Part shown: piece after piece, positions 10,355-18,400 of the stretch
How the letters are laid out: each line of letters starts with the position of its first letter
How positions within the stretch are numbered: position 1 is the stretch's first letter
From: Deltaproteobacteria bacterium
GTDB taxonomy: Bacteria > Desulfobacterota > Desulfuromonadia > Geobacterales > DSM-12255
Direction of reading: 5' to 3'
DNA: 42,122 nucleotides
Assembly (NCBI GenBank): GCA_021849045.1
Contig: JAJZTK010000016.1
Coordinates: 1-42,122 of the forward strand
Made by a program: the position numbers and the translations under genes
Notes under the pieces: model-generated
What the model was told of the DNA's origin: nothing
The model's database searches: none
What the model saw: the letters and a program-made list of their open reading frames with translations, nothing else

Positions 10355-10383
10355 TTGACCTGAATGAATCAGCCAAGGATAAT
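10355..10383 (+). promoter_or_regulatory. Strong sigma70-type promoter divergent from lysR
   Basis: TTGACC (10355-10360), a 17-base spacer, then GATAAT (10378-10383): five of six matches in each box. Transcription should begin near 10390, about 30 bases before the small exported peptide. A LysR operator could overlap it, but I cannot pick out a certain T-N11-A site. Confidence 0.75.
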
Positions 10384-10420
10384 GCAGTGCCATTCCGCAC
10401 TGTCAGGAGGTCACGCATTC

Positions 10421-10552
10421 ATGGCCCGTCGTTTCATTTTTTTGATCCTGCTGGGAGTTCTCAGTACCGCCACAGCAGCATGGGGTGCCCGCAAGACCCA
10501 TCCGTTTCCCGATGAACCGCTCTATCTCGCCTGCCCGGCTGGGGCCCATTAG
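10421..10552 (+). CDS. Small exported peptide, 43 residues
   Basis: A short gene with an ideal AGGAGG ribosome binding site (10403-10408 region) and a strong promoter 40-65 bases upstream. The product has a textbook Sec signal: MARR, then a hydrophobic core (residues 5-19), then small residues AAWGA. Cleavage there would leave only about 21 residues, containing HPFPDEPLY and a single Cys. I recognise no family. It lies between a divergent lysR and truC, 43 bases before the truC start, so it could be a secreted signal or ligand, a lipid-associated peptide, or a leader peptide for truC. Longer in-frame starts at 10364 exist but have poorer signals. Confidence 0.55.
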   Translation: MARRFIFLILLGVLSTATAAWGARKTHPFPDEPLYLACPAGAH

Positions 10553-10595
10553 TCCGTTACCCTCTATTCTTCCCCAGGATGAACGGCATGATACT

Positions 10596-11408
10596 ATGAC
10601 AATTGCTGTCAAAGAACGCGGCCGCGCACAACTGGCAATCATCTACCAGGATGACGTCATGGTCGCCGTCAACAAACCGTCCGGGCTGCTGGTCCACCGC
10701 AGCCCCATCGATCGGCACGAGACCAGGTTCGCCCTCCAGTTGGTCCGCGATCAGGTCGGGCGCAGGGTCTATCCTGTCCACCGGCTGGACAAACCGACAT
10801 CCGGGGTTCTGCTCTTCGCCTTCTCCCCCGAGACTGCGCGGCAGTTGGTGGAACATTTCGCCGCCGGCACGGTCGCCAAGAGCTATCTCGCCGTGGTCCG
10901 CGGCTATGCGCCTGACGAGGGAACTATCGACTACCCTCTGGTGGAGGAACCGGACAAGTGTGACTATCCATCGACAATGGCAGCAAAAGAACCACAGCAG
11001 GCGGTAACCGGTTATCGCTGTCTGGCGCGGATCGAGCTCCCCTCTGCCGTCGGCCGCTACCCTTCCGCACGGTATTCCCTGGTCTCTGTATCACCGCGCA
11101 CCGGCCGCCGCCACCAGCTCCGTCGTCACTTCAAACATATCTTTCATCCGATAATCGGCGATACCCGCTACGGCGAGGGACGTCACAACCGTTTCTTCCG
11201 CCAGGAATTTGACAGCCACCGGCTGCTGCTCCATGCCGCGGAACTCACCGTTCCCCACCCCGTTACCGGTGCCCCGGTAGAACTCATCGCACCGCTTGGC
11301 CGCGACCTCATGGAACTGCTGACACAGCTCGGCTGGCTGGCCTGCCTGCCTGAGCATTGGCACGATTCTCCCCAACCCTGCCGTCCCTCATTTCAAGAGC
11401 TTCACTAA
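10596..11408 (+). CDS. truC: tRNA pseudouridine synthase C (RluA family, TruC type)
   Basis: A 270-residue RluA-family synthase without an S4 domain. The catalytic motif HRLDKPTSG carries the nucleophilic Asp65. The overall pattern, IIYQDDVMVAVNKPSG, LVHRSPIDR, VRDQVG, IDYPLVEE, AVGRYPSARY, TGRRHQLRRH, HPIIGD, matches my recollection of E. coli TruC (YqcB) along its length. TruC makes pseudouridine 65 in tRNA-Ile1 and tRNA-Asp. The start at 10596 is where similarity begins; in-frame codons upstream to 10485 lie inside the small peptide gene. The end overlaps the convergent PHP phosphatase gene by 21 bases. Confidence 0.88.
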   Translation: MTIAVKERGRAQLAIIYQDDVMVAVNKPSGLLVHRSPIDRHETRFALQLVRDQVGRRVYPVHRLDKPTSGVLLFAFSPETARQLVEHFAAGTVAKSYLAVVRGYAPDEGTIDYPLVEEPDKCDYPSTMAAKEPQQAVTGYRCLARIELPSAVGRYPSARYSLVSVSPRTGRRHQLRRHFKHIFHPIIGDTRYGEGRHNRFFRQEFDSHRLLLHAAELTVPHPVTGAPVELIAPLGRDLMELLTQLGWLACLPEHWHDSPQPCRPSFQELH

Positions 11409-12164
11409 CGCTTTTTTACCCACCGTCTCCTCGATGACCTGAAGCCCCCGCTGGAGTGTCTCTGCCAGTTCCGTGGACCGATGGGCATCGCTTCCCAGGT
11501 TGGTGTAGATCCCCTTGTCAAGAAGCGTGAGCGCCCGGCGCTGCACCTCGCCACCAAATTTCCCGGCAAAACTCCCAATATCGGCCTGAAACCGGCACCC
11601 CATCTCCGTGATGCGCTCTAACAGAGAAACGTTCGGTTGGATCGAAACGGGCCGGGCGCCCCTCCCCGGAAGCAGGCCGCTCAGGGTCTGGCGCAGATTC
11701 AGGCCTGCAGCTGGCTTTACCCCGTCGTTGGTAAAAAACACCTGACAACGCTCGGGATGGGCAATAAGCGGCGTGAATCCGGTATCCTTCACCTGCCGGA
11801 GTGACCGTTCCAGGGCCGGTGGGACCGCCTGTAGCGGCGCCTCGATCAGCAGCAGGGAGGAGTTACCGAGCGGCAGGGGTGTTTTCAGGTTATACAGGAG
11901 GAATTCGTCCAGGTAATACTCCATTCCCGGCAGGAGTTGCACAGGAATACCCGCAGCATCCACGGAGCGTTGCAGGGCCGCCACCTGGACGGCAACCTGG
12001 GCCGGCGTGGCCTCAAAGGCACCAACCAGCCGGTGCGGAGTGCAGTGTACCGTCTGAAATCCGGCGGCAGCGAGGATTGCAGCCATCCGAAGGGATTCCT
12101 GGACGTCGCGGGCACCGTCGTCCAGAGCTGGCAGGATATGGGAATGATAATCGGTAAACCCCAA
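11388..12164 (-). CDS. CpsB/CapC-type PHP protein-tyrosine phosphatase
   Basis: A PHP-superfamily phosphatase of the CpsB/CapC/YwqE type, which dephosphorylates tyrosine kinases controlling polysaccharide export. Motifs: DYHSHILPALDDGARD at the N-terminus with metal ligands His7 and His9, an LIEAP segment, IAHPERC in the middle, and GSDAH near the C-terminus. I chose TTG 12164 because GGAAAGG lies 5 bases upstream and it starts three residues before the conserved DYHSH, as in the family. Alternatives are ATG 12224 and TTG 12260. No partner tyrosine kinase or capsule genes are adjacent. Confidence 0.82.
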   Translation of the reverse strand: MGFTDYHSHILPALDDGARDVQESLRMAAILAAAGFQTVHCTPHRLVGAFEATPAQVAVQVAALQRSVDAAGIPVQLLPGMEYYLDEFLLYNLKTPLPLGNSSLLLIEAPLQAVPPALERSLRQVKDTGFTPLIAHPERCQVFFTNDGVKPAAGLNLRQTLSGLLPGRGARPVSIQPNVSLLERITEMGCRFQADIGSFAGKFGGEVQRRALTLLDKGIYTNLGSDAHRSTELAETLQRGLQVIEETVGKKALVKLLK

Positions 12165-12304
12165 GAGAACCTTTCCGCGGACAGCGCACAACTGCCGGCT
12201 GAATCTGGCGTCGTGCGCTGGCATTGCTTTATTTTTACCGGATAATGTGCTAAATAGCAATCTCCCGCGCTGGCACGTAGCCAGAGAGCGCGGCAGGACA
12301 ACCC

Positions 12305-13570
12305 ATGTTAACAGCCATCCTCATCGCCGACCAGCAACGCCTTCATGCCCTTGTTGCCGCCTCTCTGGGAGGCAGCGGTGTGCAACTGACCATTATCAGC
12401 AGCCTGGCCAGCGGCATTGAGCAGGCTGCCGCAACGCCTCCCGACCTACTCTTCGTCCAGGGCCGTCTTTCCGGCCTCTCAGCCGGGATTGTCTCTCGCC
12501 ACGTGGCGACCCACGTGGACCAAGCCCGCACCAAGCTCATCATCTTCGTCGAGCCCGGAGAAGAGCCGGCTCTCGCAAGGCCTCAGCTTCATCTCGATCT
12601 CGCCCTTCCGGATTCGGCGCTGGAAAGTATGATTTCCGCCTTGGTGAAGTCAGCACAGCCAGCAGCTGCTACCGGCGGCGATGAATTCATTCCCGACCCT
12701 GCTCTTGCCGGACAGAGGCCCAGCCACGATGCCACAGCACCGGCAACTGCCAGCCAGGAATCCGCTGGCATGTCGCCTCTTCCATCCACAGAAAGCACCG
12801 TTGCCACAAGGTTTGAAGAGGAATTGGATACGGAGTTGGCACGACGCGAGGAAGATCTGCGCCCGGTCAAGGCTCAAGTGCACGCAGAACCGGAACGACA
12901 GCGTTCCGGCCAGCCCAGTGTCGGTCAGGCTGAAGCAAACGAACTCGCATCAAAGTCGCGCCGCCGTGCAGTGGTGATCGTAGCGGTCGTTTTACTGCTG
13001 GCAGCCACCGTTGCCGTTGTTCAACAGATGCCTGCACCCAAAACAAGCGCGCCGGGCAAGCCGCCAGCAACGATACCGTCCGCAGGTCCCGCCCGGTCAA
13101 AGCCGGCACCCGCGAGCACCAAGACCGTCCCGTTGCCACCCACCACCTCCCCCCCTCCGGCGCCTGCAGCCACGGCCAAGCCAATTGAAGCTCTTCGCGA
13201 CCCGCTCCCCTCCTTTGTCCCGGCTGATCGGCGCGACCCGGCTTATGCCGCGGCCAATCCGGGCTGGGAACGGTACCGGGACGCAGGGCACGAGTACAAG
13301 GTCTTTTGGGAGAACGGCAAGCTGAAGGCCGTGCAGATCATCGACCGGAGCGGCTCAGGCCTGTCTCCAACGTTCTTTACGACGGCGATGAAGGAACTGG
13401 CCGGAGTTCGGGATTATCAGCTGGTCAGCAAAGAGGTGAAGGACAATTTCCTGGTCAAGAAAGGCACCATGGGTAAGACCGGCAGCATCATCATCTACAA
13501 GAACAAGGCCGACTCGGTTCTCCAGGCCTTTGTCATCCACTTCGATCAGGGTCAGGACCGCCGCAGATGA
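12305..13570 (+). CDS. Membrane-anchored protein with a degenerate receiver domain
   Basis: A 421-residue protein of unusual design. Residues 1-115 look like a response-regulator receiver, but the phosphorylation site is lost: where receivers have the acceptor Asp this one has Gln52 (LLFVQGRLSG). A charged linker follows, then one membrane segment (about 222-239), a Pro/Ala-rich stretch (about 240-300), and a C-terminal domain (about 300-421) with GWERYRDAGHEYKVFW, presumably periplasmic. The last 4 bases overlap the next gene, a LysM protein, so they form a unit. I know no family with this architecture. A role in envelope sensing, independent of phosphorylation, is inference. Confidence 0.7.
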   Translation: MLTAILIADQQRLHALVAASLGGSGVQLTIISSLASGIEQAAATPPDLLFVQGRLSGLSAGIVSRHVATHVDQARTKLIIFVEPGEEPALARPQLHLDLALPDSALESMISALVKSAQPAAATGGDEFIPDPALAGQRPSHDATAPATASQESAGMSPLPSTESTVATRFEEELDTELARREEDLRPVKAQVHAEPERQRSGQPSVGQAEANELASKSRRRAVVIVAVVLLLAATVAVVQQMPAPKTSAPGKPPATIPSAGPARSKPAPASTKTVPLPPTTSPPPAPAATAKPIEALRDPLPSFVPADRRDPAYAAANPGWERYRDAGHEYKVFWENGKLKAVQIIDRSGSGLSPTFFTTAMKELAGVRDYQLVSKEVKDNFLVKKGTMGKTGSIIIYKNKADSVLQAFVIHFDQGQDRRR

Positions 13571-14709
13571 TGCCAACGCAATCACTACACATGGCCATAA
13601 TTCTGGCTGCCGCGCTCAGTCTATCCGTAGCGAGCGGACAGGCGGCAGATTCCCGCTTCGAGATCGACCTGAAGGAGCTCCCCAAGGCCATAGCGCCCCA
13701 TCCCGCCAAAAGCGGGCATCTGCCATCGCAGGCCGGCAAAAAACCCGCCCCGACGGCTTCCGTACGGCATGTCAGCACGAACGGCAACGTCCGTTACACG
13801 GTCAAGCCCGGGGACCATATCTTCAAGGTCCTGATGCGGAATTTCGGCCTTTCCAACCAGCAGGCCGAGCGGATTATCCCCGAAATCGCCCGCGTGAACG
13901 GCATTGACGATATCCGCCGACTTCGGGTAGGTCAGGAACTGCTAATACCCCTTACCCAGTCAAAGGGAACCGTAAAGCACGACACACGGTCAGGTACCGA
14001 ACCCAAGCCGGCGCAACTGCCGGCACAGACAGCAGAGTCCTCGGTAGCGGAACAGCCAACACCGCCGGAGACCTCGCCATCGTCGCAACAACAGCCAAGT
14101 ATAGCACTGCCGGCAGTGCAGCCCGCTGTATCGCCTGCGCCCGAACAGGCCATCGCACCAGCACAGCAGACTGCTCCGCACCCTGACCGTCCGGCCCAAT
14201 CGATACGGGTCGCAGTCCATCCGGTACCAGCCAAAGAGATGAACGGTATTGTCGACATCCTGCTCGATCTCCTGGCCCCGGGGTGGGAACGAAACCGGAT
14301 CGTGGAAACCGGCAGGGAGAGCACTGACGGCTCGTATATGAGCATCAAGGTGGACCGTTACTTCGAGCAGTCGGGGCATCGCTACATTGTCAACAGCGAG
14401 AGTGACCCCCTCACCCTGACAATGCTCCGTCTGCTTGAAGTGAATGGTGATCGGGTGATCAACATAGGTCGCGAGGAGGGAGTTACCGCCGTCACCTCAC
14501 GTCTGGTGGCAAAAATGGAGATCCCCCGACGTGAAGGGAGTTTCAGGGTTAAATGCCTTGATCTGCCTGGCGGGGACTTTCAACTGCAAGGGGTCTGGGT
14601 TTCTCCGGCCGCCCCCTATGGCCAGCAGTTGCTCATCACCGGGGATCAGGTGCCGAAGTGCACGGCAGAACTACTGAGCGGTGGGGAACTGCCATTGGCG
14701 GGGAAATAA
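13567..14709 (+). CDS. Exported LysM-domain protein
   Basis: A 380-residue protein with an N-terminal Sec signal (hydrophobic 9-22, ending SGQAAD). One LysM domain lies at about 75-127 (RYTVKPGDHIFKVL to RVGQELLIP), which should bind peptidoglycan. A Gln/Pro/Ala-rich linker (about 130-220) leads to a C-terminal domain (about 220-380) I do not recognise. It overlaps the upstream pseudo-receiver gene by 4 bases (ATGA), so the two are probably translationally coupled. No catalytic residues were identified, so a structural or scaffolding role is more likely than hydrolase activity. Confidence 0.82.
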   Translation: MMPTQSLHMAIILAAALSLSVASGQAADSRFEIDLKELPKAIAPHPAKSGHLPSQAGKKPAPTASVRHVSTNGNVRYTVKPGDHIFKVLMRNFGLSNQQAERIIPEIARVNGIDDIRRLRVGQELLIPLTQSKGTVKHDTRSGTEPKPAQLPAQTAESSVAEQPTPPETSPSSQQQPSIALPAVQPAVSPAPEQAIAPAQQTAPHPDRPAQSIRVAVHPVPAKEMNGIVDILLDLLAPGWERNRIVETGRESTDGSYMSIKVDRYFEQSGHRYIVNSESDPLTLTMLRLLEVNGDRVINIGREEGVTAVTSRLVAKMEIPRREGSFRVKCLDLPGGDFQLQGVWVSPAAPYGQQLLITGDQVPKCTAELLSGGELPLAGK

Positions 14710-14737
14710 TGTTGTGCCAGAAGCGGCTGGAGGGCTT

Positions 14738-14753
14738 GCCGAGAGATCTTGGC
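14738..14753. repeat. Short palindrome between convergent LysM genes
   Basis: GCCGAGA and TCTTGGC form a small hairpin with one G-T pair; flanking GGCTT and AAGCC could extend it loosely. It lies between two convergent gene ends and may act as a weak bidirectional terminator, though it lacks a T-run. Confidence 0.3.
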
Positions 14754-14770
14754 GACTGTAAAGCCTGACG

Positions 14771-15445
14771 TTACTGAGGTTCCTCGGCCTGCTTCAGGAG
14801 GCATTCGGCCTTGTAGAGTGCCGCGTCGGGCGCGAGCGGCGATGACGAGTAACGGTCAAGGAACGTGGCAAAGGTCTGTTGGGCCTGGCCGTATTGACTG
14901 GCACGGTATTCGGCAATAGCCTTTTCATAAAGCTTCTGCTCCGCCGTCGGGGCCTGGGTAACCGGCGGCGCGGTCATGTCGGCAGCACGCGAAGCAGCCG
15001 GCAAGGGAGCAACCTTGTGGGGGGCGGCGGTGACGGGCAGAGGGGCCGTTACCGCAGTTTTTCGTGATTTCTTCCGTTTGGCAGCCGGCGCCTGCCTGGT
15101 ACTGGTCGTTGTCTCATCGCTCCTGTTGAGACCCGACTCGGTGGTGACCGGCACCTTCAGCTCTTTCCCTGCGTAAATCAGGTTGGGATTCATTATTTCA
15201 TTGAAGAGCAGGATCTGCGGGAAGTAGGAACCTTTGCCGGCATACTTGCGGGAAAGAGCAGAGAGGGTATCGCCCCGCTTGATGGTAATGCTCCGTACCA
15301 GCACACCATCACCCGGTTCAGCCAAAGCCGCCGGCTTATCCACCGGCTTCGGCTCGTACAGGTAGAATTCACCGGCTCCCTGGGCCGCTGGCACCAAAGC
15401 CAGCACCAGCAGCGCAGCCCCCGTCATCCGCAGAAAAGTTCCCAT
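14771..15445 (-). CDS. Exported LysM protein with TPR-like C-terminus
   Basis: A 224-residue protein. Start ATG 15445 follows AGGGGG closely and yields a Sec signal (hydrophobic 6-20, ending AAQGA); an in-frame start at 15472 would overlap the upstream gene. A LysM domain (about 48-98, ITIKRGDTLSALSRKY to AGKELKVPV) binds peptidoglycan. After a Lys/Ala/Pro-rich linker, the last 60 residues (YEKAIAEYRASQYGQAQQTF...LAPDAALYKAE) match the tetratricopeptide repeat of CpoB/YbgF and BamD-like proteins. It follows the giant helical protein by 16 bases on the same strand, so they are probably co-expressed, and the N-terminus of that protein carries a similar TPR. Confidence 0.82.
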   Translation of the reverse strand: MGTFLRMTGAALLVLALVPAAQGAGEFYLYEPKPVDKPAALAEPGDGVLVRSITIKRGDTLSALSRKYAGKGSYFPQILLFNEIMNPNLIYAGKELKVPVTTESGLNRSDETTTSTRQAPAAKRKKSRKTAVTAPLPVTAAPHKVAPLPAASRAADMTAPPVTQAPTAEQKLYEKAIAEYRASQYGQAQQTFATFLDRYSSSPLAPDAALYKAECLLKQAEEPQ

Positions 15446-15461
15446 ACGCCCCCTAGCACAC

Positions 15462-18400
15462 CTAATACACATTCCCCAGTCGATCCTGGTATTTCAGTAC
15501 ATTCTTCAACTGCAGGTTCGTCCCAACCGCAGTACCGCTCTTGACGCGATAGGTGACCTTGATGCTCCGCTTTTCTCCGGCACCGAGCTCTTCGAACTTC
15601 CAGATGAAGGTGCCATCGCTCCCCTTGCTGAAACCTGGGTCAGAGGCGACCAGTTCGATCTGTTCCGGCATGAGACTCTGGATTTCAACGATCTTGGCCA
15701 GGCTGGAACCGCTGTTGCCGCAATCCAGCTCAAAGGTTGAAACCTGGCCCGGCTTCATTTTACCACCCTTGCCAGCCATGGCAAGATTGACCACGGGCCG
15801 CGAATAGATCATGCTGACCGCAACGGACGCCCCTTTTGCCTTGTCGCTTTCAGGCTCGAAGGCGAGGGTAAGCGGTACGGTTACGCCATCCTTTTCCGTT
15901 GCCGATGAAGATATTTCCAGCACCACGTTGGCTACCTCTTTCGGCGCCAATGGCCCGACATGATTGATGATCGGCTCGTTTGCCTGACGCACGCCGTCCC
16001 GGTTCAGGTCCAGGTAGAAGGCATAGACAAGTCCCTGCGGCACCACCGGCTTGAGGGAGAAGTCGTCCCTTATATTGCCCGTGTTGGTGACCGTGAGCGG
16101 AATGGTCGCGGTCTGGCCCGGGATCACCACCACCTTGTCCGTATGGGCCGCTACGGCCACGCCACTGACCGGTTGTACAATCGCCGCGGCCGAAAGGAAG
16201 GCATCCGTGCGTTTCAGGGACAGGTTGTCGGTCACGGCACGGACAAACAGTTCCTGCCGGGCCAGTGCCTCATCCTTCAGCTTAAAGGCGATTGAGAACT
16301 CTTTACTCTCACCCGACGCAAGCTGGAGCCCTTCAACGGCTACCGCCCCCTTCCCTTCCTCGCGGAAGCCGCTGGCAGAGAGGTCAACCGGTTCGTACTG
16401 GGGCGGATAGGTGAGCCGCATGGTCAACTGCCGGGCAGCGGCAGAGCCGATGTTAAGGAGGGTCACCTTGTACGGTACCCGCTCACCCGGCAGGACCTGG
16501 ACCTTGTCGGTCTTGATAACTGCCCTGAGCAGCGGTGACGAGGCGATCAGGCTGATACCGCGGGACTGGGAAACGACCGGATCGAACTCGGATGCGGCCT
16601 TTACCGGGAAGATGACCTTCTCGCCGTCAATATAACGGGACGGGATGGTGAAGAGCGCCACCCCTTTGAATTTCTCCCCGGCATTCAGTGGCGGGGTCCT
16701 GGTCAGCAGTTTGTCCGGTGCGCCAGCGGCAACGAACCGGAGCCCGTACTCGGCCGGGAACGACGACTCCAGCATGAAGCTGTCGCGGGAGTTGCCCCGG
16801 TTAGTGATCTCGAATGGAATGCTAAGCTGTTTCCCAACCTCATAGGAAGGGGCATCCGGAGAGACTGCGAAGTCCAGATCGCTGTACTGGCCCACTTCGA
16901 GGCTGAGCACCTTGGCGTTTTCACCTACAGAGGCAACGGCGGCCCCGGATTCGACCCCGGGCTTGGCGGCGCCTGCGGGATAGGCGATACCAAGCTCCCG
17001 CAGCTTGGCAGTGGCAAGCGCGGCCGCCTTGCTGCCGGGATACCGGTCGACCAGGGACTTGTATTCGGCAATTGCCCGGTCGCGCAGGGCTGTGCGCTTG
17101 GCAACATCGTCCTTCCGTGGTGCAGCCTGCTTCTTGGTGATAACGGTTTTGGGCGCCGCATTCGGTGCCTGCTTGACCGGAGTCGCTGGTACCGGCTTCT
17201 CGGCAACGGCACTAACCGTGGGTGCTGTCCGGGCCGCGGCCTGTCCCTTGGGAACAGCCTTTTCGGCAGCCAACCGCTCCTGTTCCGCTTTCTCTTTAGC
17301 CGCCTTCTCCCTGGCAGCTTTATCCGCTGCTGCCAGACGTTCCTGTTCCGCCTTCTCTTTGGTCGCTTTTTCGGCAACCAGACGCTGCTGTTCCTCTTTT
17401 TCCCGAGCCAGCCGCTCAGCGTTGGCCTTGGCCGCCTTTTCGGTCGCGAGCCGCTCGGCCTCGGCCTTTTCCCTGGCAACCTTCTCGGCAGCAAGGCGCT
17501 CGGCTTCCGCTTTCACGTTGGTCTGCTTTTCCGCAGCCTGCTGCCCCTTTTCCTCTTGCTCCCGAGCGATGCGGAGTGCATCTCTGCGGGCCTCTTCGGC
17601 TGCGGCCTCGTCGTCGGCCTTGAACCGGGCCTCGAGTTCAGCCTGCTTGCGGGCCTTTTCCGCAGCCTTGCCCTTGCTGACCTCCAGCAGGATCGCCGCC
17701 TGGCGGGCCTGCTCGGCCACATCCTTCTCCTCGGCCAGCCGCTCTTCTTCGGTCTTCCCTTTGATGATCCGCTCGGCAGCCTGCTTGATCGCCGCAGCCT
17801 CCTCGGCAGCACGCTGCTCTTCTTGCGACTTTGCCTTAGCCGCCTGCTCAGTGGCGACCCGCTCGGTCGCGGCCTTTTCACGGACTGTCTTCTCGGCAGC
17901 AAGGCGTTCGGCTTCCGCCTTTTCCTTGGCCGCCTTCTCCATGGCCAGCTTTTCAACTGCAGCTTTTTCCCCGGCCAGTTTCTCGGCAGCCTGGCGTTCC
18001 GCCTCGACCTTTGCCTTCGCTGCCTGCTCGGCGGCACGCCGGTCCGCATCAGCCTTGGCCTTGACAGCCTGTTCAGACGCGACTTTTTCAAGGCGAACCT
18101 TCTCGGCAGCCAACCGCTCTGCTTCAGCCTTTTCCTTTGTCGCTTTCTCAAGGGCGAGGCGCCCGGCTTCCGCCTTCTCCCCGGCCAGTTTCTCGGCAGC
18201 CTGACGCTCTGCCTCGGCCTTTGCCTTTGCCTGCTCGGCGGCCATCCGCTCTGCCTCAGCCTTATCTTTCGCAGCCTTCTCAAGAGCCAACCGCTCGGCA
18301 TCAGCTTTAACCTGGACCGCCTTTGCAGCAGCCAGTCGATCCGCTTCAGCCTTCTCCTGCGCAGCCTTAGCCGCTCCCTGGGCTTCAGCACTCGGTTGAG

